Below are positions 37,561 to 47,407 of a stretch of DNA of 64,000 nt, piece after piece. The translations under genes were made by a program, and so were the position numbers. Positions within the stretch are counted from its first letter, which is position 1. Every line of letters starts with the position of its first letter. Below the pieces are notes generated by a model. It was not told the origin of the DNA. It was given only the letters and a program-made list of their open reading frames with translations, and made no database searches. Origin of the DNA: Torreya grandis (Eukaryota; Streptophyta; Pinopsida; Cupressales; Taxaceae); the NCBI GenBank assembly GCA_037957365.1, contig JARHVA010002126.1:814001-878000 (forward strand). Direction: 5' to 3'.

Positions 37561-38390
37561 GCATCAACCCTAACATTGCCACTCATAACATTGTCACAAA
37601 CCCAGAGGCTAAGCTTGTTAGGCAAAAGCTTCACAAAATGCATCCTCGTGTTGCACTTCTTGTCAAAGAAGAGCTTCAGCGTCTTCTTTCAGTCTCCTTC
37701 ATCCAACCCATCGATTATCCGCAGTGGGTCTCCAACATTGTTCCTATCACCAAAGCGACTGGGGGGATCCGGATCTGCACAGACTATCATGACCTTAACC
37801 TAACTTGTCCCAAAGACAACTTTCCTCTTCCAAACATTGACCAACTTGTTGATCTTACGGCTGGCCATGAGATGTTATCACTCATGGACAGATTTTTAGG
37901 ATATAACCAAATCCTGATTGCACCGGAAGATCAGCACAAAACCACCTTCATCACACCATGGGGAACTTTCTGCTTTAGAGTCATGCCTTTTGGTCTGAAA
38001 AATGCATGCGCCACATATCAGTGTGCCATGACTTACATCTTTCACGATCTCCTCCATAAAATCATGGAGGACTATGTCAATGACCTGCTTGGCAAGTCTA
38101 AGCTTCGTCGCGACCATTTGACTATCCTCAAAATCATCTTCTCTCACCTTCTTCAGTATCAGGTCCATCTTAACCCCAAGAAATGTGTCTTTGGGGTCCT
38201 CTCAAGAAATCTCCTGGGATTCATTGTCTCTTTTCGTGGCATCGAGATAGATCCTGCCAAAATCCGCGCTATCCTCAAAATGCCAACTCTAACTAATCTC
38301 AAGCAACTTCGTAGTCTACAAGGAAAGCTCCAATCCATCCACTGCTTCATTTCACAGCTTTCTGACCGTTGCCAGCCCTTTCATCACCTC
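37561..38390 (+). pseudogene. reverse transcriptase with mutated active site (YVND)
   Basis: Copies the RNA genome into DNA. RT blocks are clear: GGIRICTDYHDLNL near 37760, FPLPNIDQLVD, MPFGLKNACATYQ, and HLNPKKCVFGV. The active-site motif at 38073-38084 reads YVND instead of YVDD; the Asn codon at 38079-38081 follows a C, so it fits a CpG deamination on the other strand. The upstream block reads MDRFLGYNQI where the related element has MNGFSSYNQI. Even without stops this copy would be inactive. Confidence 0.9.
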
Positions 38391-38860
38391 CTCAAGAAGG
38401 ACGTCTCCTTTAAATGGGATAAAGATTTCCAAGAGGCTTTTAACACCCTCAAACGCTATTTGGTCTCTCCACCAGTCCTTATTCCACCAAAAGATGACCA
38501 ACCCTTCTATCTCTACATCTCAGCAACCAATCATTCGTTAGGTGCCATGATCGCGCATCGAGATGAGCAACACCGTGAGCAAGCAGTCTATTACATAAGC
38601 CGAACACTTGTCGACTATAAAACTCAGTATATTCATACCAAAAAACTCTGTTTGGCATTAGTCTTTGCCACTACCAAGCTCCGTCACTATCTTCTTAATC
38701 ACAAAACCTTTGTCATCACCCACACTGATCCCCTCAAATACATGCATTCTAAACCATATCAAAACTAGCGTATGGCTCGTTGGCTCATGCTTCTTGCTGA
38801 ATTTGACTTAGAATTTGTCCAGCAAAAATCTATAAAAGGGCAAACAATCACTGACCAACT
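38391..38860 (+). pseudogene. first (retroviral-type) RNase H
   Basis: Removes the RNA strand after copying. Blocks: FKWDKDFQEAFNTLK, YLYISATNHSLGAMI, VYYISRTL, LCLALVFATTKLRHYL, and MARWLMLLAEFDLEFV after a TAG at 38766. The usual DAS-type active-site start is SAT here, a further likely loss of a catalytic Asp. Confidence 0.8.
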
Positions 38861-38939
38861 AGCGGATGCCCCTCTTCCCGATAATCAACCTTCTCAGTGC
38901 GAGTTTCCCGATGAATCTATCGCCACTCTCTCGACTGAT

Positions 38940-39345
38940 GACACATTCTACCAAATGACAATGTTCTTTGATGGCTCTAAATGTCAACTCGATGGGGGTG
39001 CAGGGGTCGTCCTCATTCCACATGAAGGTGAACCCATGCCCCTGTCTTTCAAACTGGACTTTGAATGTACCAATAATATGGCCGAATACGAAGCCTTAAT
39101 TTTGGGACTTCAAACTGCTCTTTCTTTAAACATCAAGACCATTAACATCTTTGGTGACTTACAACTTGTCGTCAATCAAATCAATGGTTCATATCTTTGT
39201 AAAAATGAAATTTTACAAAGGTACAAGCACCGTGTTGACACTCTTCTAACATCTTTCGACCATCATTTATTGCAGACTGTTCCTCGATCGACGAATAAGT
39301 TTGCTGACACCATGGCTTCCCTTGCCTCGCATATTCCTTCTTCAT
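38940..39345 (+). pseudogene. second, archaeal-type RNase H (aRNH)
   Basis: An extra RNase H typical of Tat/Ogre elements, placed between RNase H and integrase. It has FFDGSKCQLDGGAGVVL near 38960, NNMAEYEALILGLQTAL with the catalytic Glu, IFGDLQLVVNQI (family form DSQLVV, so Ser to Leu), and KFADTMASLAS with the final Asp. This domain is the main evidence for the lineage call. Confidence 0.85.
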
Positions 39346-39599
39346 CATCATCCTCATCAAGAATTTATGTCATGGTACATCGTGTGCCATTGCCTTCATA
39401 CATTTCCACTGACATCAATCTCGTCCACACAATAGACTCTAGTTCACAATATGTATGGTATAAACAACTTGAGGACTACTTGGCTCATTCTCTCATTCCT
39501 CCCAACCTCTCTAGCAATGCACGGCAGGCTTTCATCAAGCTCACCGCTTGCTATACCATGCTAGGGGGCCTTCTCTATAAAAGAGGTTTTGACAGCCTT

Positions 39600-40715
39600 C
39601 TTCTTCGTTGTTTAAACTCCACTGAAGCTTCTCATGCTGTTAAACAAGCCCATGACGAGATTTGTGGAGGACACTTTAGTGGTAACTCGGTTGCCAAGCG
39701 CATCCTTCGCCTGGGTTATTATTGGCCCACACTTCATCAAGACTATAGCGATTATGTTCGGCGTTGCATCAAGTGTCAGCAACATGCTAACTTGCTTCAT
39801 CTCCCTAGTCACGCCTTACAAGTCACTCAAGATTTCTGGCCTTTTTCACAATGGGGCTTAGATCTCATTGGCGAGATCAACCCTCATTCGTCTCTTCGTC
39901 ATCAGTCCATCATCACTGCCACTGAGCATTTCACTAAATGGGTGGAAGTTATCCCTCTCGTCTCCACAAAAGCCGACAAGATTATCGACTTCATCAACAC
40001 CCACATCATCTGTCATTTCGGTGTACCTCACAAAATCATCACCGACAATGGCAAGTCCTTTAAAAACAAGACCGTCCAAAAACTTTGTGACTCCTTTGGC
40101 ATTAAACTCAGCTTTTCTTCGCCTTACTACCCACAAGCAAATGGGCAGGCCGAGGCTTCTAACAAAATCCTAACTAAAATTCTCATGAAGGTGGCCAGTG
40201 ACACTGGAAGGGATTGGCACATTCACTTTCCCTTCGCTTTGTGGGCCTACTGCACTAGCATCCGAACCTCTACGGGTGCTACCCCTTTTTCTCTAGTGTA
40301 CGGATCAGAGGCTGTCTTACCTCTCGAAGTACAAATCCCGTCTCTTTGCATTTCACTCCATGACATTCTTTCTAATGATGACTTTCGTCAAGAACGATTA
40401 GCTCAACTTGAGTTACTTGACGAACGTCGTCTTGCTGCCCTCAATCATCTCCATGTCTATCAAAATCGCATCAAACGCGCCTATAATAAAACTCTGAGAG
40501 AACGAGATTTCAATATCGGAGACCTCGTCCTCAAAGAGAACCAACATGTGACCAATATGGAACGAAGTAAACGAGGTAAATTCGCTCCTAATTGGCTCGG
40601 ACCTTATATCATAACGCACAAGTATGGATCAGGGACTTATCATCTATCTTCTCTTGAAGGCTGACCAAAACCTGAACCTCTTAATGCTTTGCATCTTCGA
40701 CCATTCTACTGTTAG
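39600..40715 (+). pseudogene. integrase (HHCC, DD35E, GPY/F)
   Basis: Inserts the cDNA in the host genome. Zinc-binding HHCC: HDEICGGH near 39650 and CIKCQQH near 39764. Core: Asp at 39861 (GLDLIGE), Asp at 40044 (ITDNGKSF), Glu at 40152 (NGQAEASNK). The spacing is 35 residues between the last two, so all catalytic residues are present. C-terminal: FNIGDLVLK and FAPNWLGPYII. There is no chromodomain. A TGA at 40662 cuts off the last 17 codons. This is the best preserved domain of the element. Confidence 0.9.
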
Positions 40716-40970
40716 TCGAGTACTCATCCACTTGACATCTAACTTGAGCTCGTCCCTTGAGAAATCCTTGTACTTTAAATCCTCAATCCATTTCACCCTT
40801 TTTCCCTTAACCAATCCTCTACAACCCTTTTATGACGTACGGATGCTTCGTCCTAATAAAAGGGAGACCTTAATCTTCTATAAGTCTTGTCCATGACTCC
40901 ATATTCTGTCAAAACAAAATCAAGATGTCAAAATATCCAAAGTCACAAAATCAAAAAATCAAATCAAAAG

Positions 40971-41092
40971 CAGACTGCTCCCTTGAAGGACAGCTGCACT
41001 ATCATTGCTGTAACTAATAGACTGCTCCCTCGAAGGACAGCTATTCAAAATCTATAAAGCAAAATATAGACCACTCCCTCGAAGGATGGCTA
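40971..41092 (+). repeat. three tandem CTCCCTCGAAGGACAGC units
   Basis: Units at about 40971-40995, 41019-41043 and 41069-41092, each reading AGACTGCTCCCTCGAAGGAC or close to it, spaced about 50 bp. The minus-strand element has three matching units at 52537-52672, so the repeat is an old part of this lineage. The inner CCTCGAAGG is a near-palindrome. Confidence 0.75.
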
Positions 41093-41282
41093 TGACTAAA
41101 TCTTGCTACAAATAGCACTTTCCTAGAAGCTTCCCGCATCGATCAGCTTCACAAATGACCGCCACAACAAATGACATCTTTATGTGGACTTCTCGTATTG
41201 ATCAGTCCGCTCTCTAAAAAAAAAAAAAGAAAAAAAAAATCGGGTCATGGACTTGACTTATAGTTGTCTCAGGGTCTCCTAT

Positions 41283-41295
41283 AAAAAGGGGCAAA
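41283..41295 (+). other. internal copy of the polypurine tract
   Basis: AAAAAGGGGCAAA is identical over 13 nt to the true PPT at 45954-45966. It is preceded by CCTATA, so it could also be read as a TATA-like motif. Confidence 0.55.
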
Positions 41296-42667
41296 GTTCT
41301 CCATACTCTAAAATGGGTTACCCTTTTCTTCCTATAATATCACCTACTCAAGGGACTTCGAGCTCACTTTAATGTCAAAAGTGATTCGATTACCGCTCTA
41401 ACATAACTATGGTCAATAATGCAATGCATAAATGGGGTTCTTGATTCTAACAACCCCTATCTATGTCGTCTTTCTGGTCCTTGTCAATGAAAGAGCAACG
41501 CGCCTTTCACTTATCTTCCACATTTTGGTCACACTTAACCAAAACATTTTTAGACCAACAATAGAACATTATGTCATCATCCTAGTCCATTTCACATAGT
41601 TTCTATGGACACCAATACACATGGAAACTATCAACCACACAATTTATGTCAAGCATAAACCAATACTTGCTGAAGCATAAATAGACCTCAATTCTTTTTT
41701 AGCATACATCCATCACGAATATGGATCATGGCTAGGAATGAAAAACCCCGACCAATGTTACAGCTTACACCATTTGGAAAACGCTGTAGCATCATTTTTT
41801 CTTATCATTTCAAGCATGCACCCTCAGACATATGGGAAATGCTATATCTTTATCATGACCAAAATCAACCATTTCGATCTTTTTCCTCCCTTCTTGGGAG
41901 AACTACATTGGCCTGAGGCCCTAATGACATGGGCTATGTAGGCAGCACTCAGTTGACATGGGGTCTTCTGGGGTTAGCTCAGCCATTCTCTTCATCACTT
42001 TCTTCCATCTCCTTCTCTCGTCACCTGTCAATCAAAGCACAGTCAATCACATATTCACATAATCATTAGTATACTCTTATTTTCATTATAACAACATAAG
42101 TCATTCATCATAAATATCATCTATCATAACTCATTAAACATTTACATCATATAATCCACAAGTTAAACATTAAATATCACATCTATCATCATCTAATCTA
42201 AAGTCATCATCATATAATCTATCATCCACAATCAATCAACATCATTATATAACCATTTCATAAACATTATCATCACATTCATTTTCATCATAGCATCATA
42301 CGCATAACACATAAATATCAACACATGCATCACATCAAAATGTCATAAACATCAAAACACATCCATACATTTTCTTATTACACATGGCACTAAATCAAAA
42401 ATGCTCATCATATATATATATATATATAGCACAAATAGTTTTATACAATAATACACAATCTGTGTCTATCACTCTCTCTCATCATACATCTCTCGTCTTC
42501 GACTCGCAGGCTGGTATATACATCAAAAAAATCAATCTCAAGGGCTGCCCTCAAGGCTACGGCTGTGGTGGTGGTGGCGGTGGCCGGGAAGAAGCTGTAT
42601 CCTCTCCTCCCTCTGATCTGTGTCATCTGTGCGACCTTAAAGCCGTCGCTCGCGACATAGATCTCTA

Positions 42668-44320
42668 TCAGCTCTGCTCTGCCTGCATCTCTGAGTATCG
42701 TTGTATCTGAGGGAACCCCCTGATGGCCCTCTCATAATACGCGATCTCGTCCAGCACATCACTGTATCTCACTAGAGATATAGTCTGTAGTGGACCCATC
42801 TGCCCTGTTATTGTGCCCTGTCCTGATCTCTGTGGCTGTGACTGGCCTAGGTGCACTGATGCCGACGGTCCTACCCCCTGTGAAAATGCTGGCTGCTGAG
42901 ATGGCTGTTGCCATGGGCCCTGCCCTCCAAAACTCTGACCTACCACTGCCTGTGCCTAGGCTACAGCCAGCTGTCCCTATAATAGAGTGACCTGCCCTAT
43001 CAGCGCTGCCACCCGACTTGTCATCTTTGCCAGCTACCCTGTAACCCCTACTAGTTGTCCCTATAAAACTGAGACCTGGGCCTGAGCCACGTCTCTCTCC
43101 TATCGTGCAGTGTCCCTCTCCTCGCAGGCTGTATCCTGCTCCCTCGTGACAGCCTATAGATCTGGCTAGGGACCCACCTATATACCTGTATACTGCCCTG
43201 CCCACCATGCCATGTAGGCCTCTGTACACCCTGGGTCAGCTATCCTAGGTCCTACTAGCAACTCCTCAAAATCAGGCTCTGATATCTCCTCTGGCAGTGG
43301 GAGCAGCGCCTCTATGTCATCCCACCTGTACTGTGGAAATGCGGGAGGCACATCCTGTAGCAGCCCATACTGGCACCGTACTCTCTCTATTGGGATCTAC
43401 TCGAGCTCACCGGCTCACCTGCCCCTGACCCATCTCAAGCTCTGCACACCAACCAGCTGCTCTCCCTGGTCTTCGAACGCTGGATAAACCAAGTATGGTC
43501 TCCAGATGATGTCTGCAGGAATCAGGGCCTCCAGTACCCCTCGATAGTGGTCAATATCCCTGACCACTCCATCCACCCGTGTCTGTGCCATCACCTCACA
43601 CCATCACCTGAACTCGACCCTAAAGCCAGCCTAGATCGCCACTGGGAGGCCGAGAGGTTGGGTAACCACAATGTGCTCATATGCCCAACAGTGCAGAAGG
43701 TGGCCTACACACAGACTGTACTGTCGCCGCTGACTGATGTCCCATAACTCTCTGTATACCTGGGCTAAAAATACGGGCACCAAGGCGAACACTGTCTGCT
43801 GCTCCAGCATATCCATCAAAACTCTGGTCATGGCCACCGAGAACCTACCTCCCTTTGCATCTGGAAATGCATAGACTGTGATGTTGATCATCATCAAAAT
43901 CACCAGCCGATGTGCGTCCTCATCCGCCACATACAACGGCTCATAGGCAAAACTGGCTGAATGGTAGCTCGTCTCCATGACGTGCTCCCCGAACAGCGTG
44001 ACCATGTGGATGTCGTGCGCCTCTCTCGAGCACGTATAAATATCAGCTCCGTGTATCGACAGTCACAAAATCTGGTACACATCCTCGACCATGACCGTCA
44101 TCTCACCCGTAGGTGGGTGGAAGGTGTTGGTGGCATGGTCCCACCACTCGATCAATGCTACCATGAGGCTCACATCCCTCGCCACTCTGCAGTAGCATCT
44201 CAACCTGCCTAGCCCGACTGCGCTCATCTGCGCCCACTCCTCGACTGACATGCCTCTGCACATCCACGTCATCAAGGTCAAGAGGCGATCCCACAGCATC
44301 AAAGTCTGCCTTGCCTGCAT
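42668..44320 (-). pseudogene. antisense plant-mobile-domain (PMD) ORF with coiled-coil tail
   Basis: On the strand opposite pol, 551 codons in one frame. Residues about 50-90 (ALIEWW, then TFHPPTGEMTVMVEDVYQIL) and 95-230 (YAFPDAKGGRFSV, then VFLAQVYRELWDISQRRQYS and LLHCWAYEHI) match the plant mobile domain of MAIN/MAIL-type proteins and related transposon proteins. The frame continues through SLRWVRGR and a predicted coiled coil (43130-42950), and ends in a Gln-rich tail (GPLQTISLVRYSDVLDE). Thirteen internal stops (44063, 43631, 43604, 43415, 43397, 43178, 43166, 43154, 43100, 43061, 43034, 42977, 42956) comprise ten TAG and three TGA, with no frameshift. The start at 44320 is the first ATG after an in-frame TAA. 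Extra ORFs of this kind are known in Tat elements; their role is unknown. The same frame is conserved at 50392-51279. Confidence 0.8.
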
Positions 44321-44475
44321 CCATCCACAAACAATCTCATGTTAACACTGTTCCTACTCTTCCTATTTTAACAACTATTCTGACTATCTATGCCTAACCC
44401 GACACTCGGGGAGCCCTTGGCGTAGCTTCAACCTTCTGACTTGACCTTTTTTCCACTCTTTCTGACCAGGCAACC

Positions 44476-44607
44476 ACCGACATCAGTTAGCATGCTAGTG
44501 ACAGCACTCACCTAACCGACGTCGGTCACTTAGTGATCGACGTCGGTAGGTTAGTGACCGACGCCGGTCTCTGGTTGGCTGATGCCGATAGGATCGCCGA
44601 CGTCGGT
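44476..44607. repeat. ACCGACGTCGGT palindrome cluster near antisense ORF start
   Basis: Members at 44476-44487, 44515-44526 (perfect), 44536-44547, 44557-44568 and 44596-44607. It lies 150-290 bp upstream of the antisense ATG. Confidence 0.85.
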
Positions 44608-45146
44608 GACTGGTTCGGCCCTAGGGCCAAACGGGGCGAGCCCTAATTTTTAGGGCTTCCCCATTTTTCACCCTAACACCCCCCAAACCCTCTACAAAGA
44701 CTCCTAGTCTTTCCTACCTACCCTTCCCACCCTCTTACCTACCCTCCCCCTCGATTTCAACCTAAAACAACAAAAAATTCAAAAACTAAATTAAAAACCA
44801 AAATGAACCAACTAGGGCTTAGAGGCCCTCCTACCTCGTCCCGGCGTGGTGGCACAATGGGTGCCACTGGTGGTGGACCTCTCGCGGGTCCTCTACTCCC
44901 CTCTACCATCTCCGTTGTGTTTCTCTGCTCTCACACTTCTTTGGGCCCACAAACGCCTCTGCAGCCTCTAATCAATCACCAACTCGATCCTTCTCTTCAC
45001 CAATGCCTATCTAACACCTCGCACCTCTCCTCGGTCAACTTGAGTCACTTTCAAACACTACACTCCAGACCTCACTTTTTCACTTAGACAAATAGCAAAT
45101 GACTTTTGGTGGGCCGCCAATCTGGTTTTGTCAGATTTGGTAGGCC

Positions 45147-45219
45147 GCCGACGTCGGGCGATTTCTGCCGACGTCGGTCTCTTTTGGACACTGACATCAG
45201 TTCTATAACCGATGTCGGT
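45147..45219. repeat. second ACCGACGTCGGT palindrome cluster in the 3' region
   Basis: Members at 45147-45158, 45167-45178, 45190-45201 (ACTGACATCAGT, still palindrome-like) and 45208-45219. Confidence 0.85.
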
Positions 45220-45953
45220 GGCTTTAAACACTTCATCCCTCTTTAAAATGACCAAAATCATGCCCCCAATCAGTCAGTCCTCCAGACCATGTCATTTTGA
45301 CCCCTTGGGGCACATTTAGATCACTTTTGCATCCATCCATCGACCACCAGACATTGGAGATCATGCCCATCTCCTAAAACCACGACTACTTCCAAAGCAA
45401 TTTTGCCTTGGTTATTTTTGCATGTATGCTACCTCATAATTGGTTAGCAAAATTGTGCGCACACTTTTTGACCTTCATAAGTATAGGATCGCAAGCCAGT
45501 TGATCCGCACTACTTGTGACTTTTTAGTGTTTTCGAGAGCACTTCCTAAGCCTAGGATACTTGGAACACGACGACCATTGGAGCTTCACCTTTGATTGAA
45601 TAACCCAATCAGTAGATGACTAAATGCTGGGGACCGATTATTTCAGTTTTGGCACTCCTTGACCCTTGACCTGCGACAATTTGACCTGACCATCCTCGTG
45701 ACGTAGTGTACACGCAATCACAACTTTTACAGCATTCTCCCTCTATCTTCACCCTTTTCATCCACTCTCTGTCAAATCAGCACTCGATTCCAAGTTCCCT
45801 TCTCTCGACTCCTGCTTTGAGGGGGGATACCTCATCCATAATCAGGGCAACCAACCCTCACCTATTTTTGTCTACGAAATCAACTTTATCCCATACCTGG
45901 GGCAACCGACTCCTGTTTTTGTCTTGCAGTTCGTTTAGAGCAACCAACAAGAC

Positions 45954-45966
45954 AAAAAGGGGCAAA
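45954..45966 (+). other. polypurine tract of the 17.5-kb element
   Basis: AAAAAGGGGCAAA directly abuts the 3' LTR start TGTAGACACC. Confidence 0.9.
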
Positions 45967-47402
45967 TGTAGACACCTAAATAGTGTCTAACCCTTGGTCA
46001 CCTTCCCCCTTGGTCTATTCCTAACCCATTCTTAAAAATTACTAATTTAAAATAATTAACTTATTTTGAATTAACCCCCCCTCCTTAGACACATCACCCA
46101 TGACACCTCACCTAGGACTCCTCGCCTTAGACTAATTCCCATCCTATGACTCACCCAAGACCTATTCCTACTTCTCTCTAACCGCCTAACAAACTCTCAT
46201 TCGTATTTAGCCTAGCCGTCGACATTCTCCAACGGATAGTGCACTTGGCGGATGAAAAATGGGCTTAGTGGCTCGTTTTGCCCGTTCTAACCCCGCCAAC
46301 GTCGGTCAAGTGTCGGCCGATGCCGACGAAATCACCGATGTCGGTTATACTTAACCAATTTTTCAGACTCTTTGGGGATCCAAATCAGAAATCAGCTAAT
46401 CTACAGAAGCAACTAACGAATCCTTCAGTCTTCGACCATCCGTCAATCTGTGAAATCTCTCAATCAAGCCTCTCACTCTCTCCCTCAGGTATAACAACAG
46501 CTTCAGGTTCTCCATCAGCAACAGGTTTTCCACGCAGGCTACATCAACATCAGGTACGGGAATCATCAGTAACACACCTTCTACAAGGCACAGGTAAGTA
46601 TAATGTCTGTGTTTTTATTCTCTTTTCAGTTATTTGCTTTCAAACAATATCTCCCTAGACCAGACTATTAACCAAGCCAGACCCGAATCTCGACTTATCC
46701 ACCTCCTTGTTTCCTCCGTCCTCTATCGGACCATACACTCTGCCCATTTAACCAGACTCTTAGACCCAGACCCCAAACCATTTAACCAAGCCCAAAACCT
46801 TGTCTCAAAACTGTTAACAAACCCAGACCCTTCCTTAGCCTTGTCCACAGACCAAAACCCTGACCAGACTCTGTCCACAGACCACAGACCTGCCCAGACC
46901 CCGTCCAAGCTAATTGCCCTGACCGACGCCGGTCACTACCCAACCAACATCGGTAGATTAACCAACATCGGCACCTTGACCAACTGATACCGGTATTCTT
47001 ACCGATGCCGGCGACTGTGATCAATTCGACAGCTTCTTTCAAGTAAGTCTTTGCTTCTCCTTTGCATTTCCATCTTTTATCACTTTCAGTTCTTCATTAT
47101 TTAGCTATTTATCAGACATTTCTTTCTATTGATTAGTGGGTTTATATCCCTTAAGGAAGTTTTCATACTTCTGGGATCAAGCTTTCGCTTGACAACCCAC
47201 CATCTGTCTATTTAACACCTTCTTTTGTCCAAGCTTCTTTTCTTTGCAGGTGTCATTCCTCCACAGCCAAAGAGGAGTACTCACAGCGTCTGGATTATGG
47301 TGCGCATACTTTATCCAGGTACACATCAAGCCTTGACCATTCCTTCTTAAGTTTCTCTTAATTCTCTCCTTTGAAATTGAAAACAAAATTTGAATAGAAA
47401 CA
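45967..47402 (+). repeat. 3' LTR of the 17.5-kb element
   Basis: It is the partner of 29945-31362 over its full length, mostly differing by transitions. It keeps an extra palindrome member (ACCGATGTCGGT at 46334-46345) that the 5' LTR has lost. Other palindromes at 46295-46306, 46922-46933, 46943-46954, 46961-46972, 46983-46994 and 47001-47012 are more decayed at CG sites than their 5' LTR partners. Mirror-strand open frames occur at the same places in both LTRs and reflect sequence identity, not genes. Confidence 0.95.
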
Positions 47403-47407
47403 TGATG
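47403..47407. repeat. right target-site duplication TGATG
   Basis: Identical to 29940-29944. Confidence 0.95.

Larger units (their letters stand above)
32469..40715 (+). pseudogene. gag-pro-pol polyprotein, one frame, 13 internal stops
   Basis: The element's main polyprotein: coat, protease, reverse transcriptase, two RNases H and integrase. All domains lie in one frame of 2,748 codons with no frameshift. The ATG at 32469 is fixed by a TGA directly before it. Internal stops are at 34014, 34113, 34125, 34239, 34296, 35163, 35469, 36186, 36426, 36999, 37233, 38766 and 40662: seven TAG, three TAA, three TGA. Each fits a single C-to-T or G-to-A change. The natural end is probably TAG at 40713, because the related element at 53 kb shares the last residues (LKPEPLNA, then FFC and a stop). 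The RT active site is also mutated. It cannot make protein now. Single-frame gag-pol is common in plant gypsy elements. Confidence 0.9.
40716..42667 (+). other. 3' untranslated region after pol, first part
   Basis: Non-coding between pol and the antisense ORF. It contains a three-unit repeat at 40971-41092, an oligo-A run at 41219-41240, an internal copy of the PPT at 41283-41295, and a CATCATAAT-rich block at 42060-42360. The last 100 bp may still be the tail of the antisense ORF, as its frame continues with two stops to about 42551. Confidence 0.6.
44321..45953 (+). other. 3' untranslated region, second part; putative promoter side of the antisense ORF
   Basis: This lies directly upstream of the antisense PMD ORF, so a promoter for it could lie here; none is demonstrated. 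Two clusters of the ACCGACGTCGGT palindrome (44476-44607 and 45147-45219) are its main structure. A 94-codon plus-strand frame at 44803-45087 has no recognisable motif. Confidence 0.5.
29945..47402 (+). mobile_element. structurally complete 17.5-kb Ty3/gypsy element, Tat/Ogre type
   Basis: It has 1418- and 1436-bp LTRs (TGTAGACACC to GAATAGAAACA), a perfect 5-bp target duplication, a PBS 3 nt after the 5' LTR and a PPT abutting the 3' LTR. One gag-pro-pol frame runs 32469-40715, and a second ORF lies on the opposite strand between pol and the 3' LTR. Gene order RT, RNase H, archaeal RNase H, integrase, with no chromodomain, is the Tat pattern; large size and an extra antisense ORF fit that group. 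In the first 340 bp the LTRs differ at about 17 positions, 14 of them transitions, so the insertion is moderately old. All stops are substitutions; there is no frameshift. Confidence 0.95.

Noticed and set aside
41728..41941. Two overlapping frames after pol
   Set aside because: Short, unmatched in the second element and in a region with no conserved protein blocks.
42759..43229. A 156-codon uninterrupted minus-strand frame inside the antisense ORF
   Set aside because: It is longer than the neighbouring open pieces but out of frame with the PMD motifs and with the conserved tail shared by the second element; the stop-broken frame is the real one.
44103..44330. A 75-codon minus-strand frame overlapping the PMD N-terminus
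   Set aside because: A shadow frame; the PMD motifs are in the other frame.
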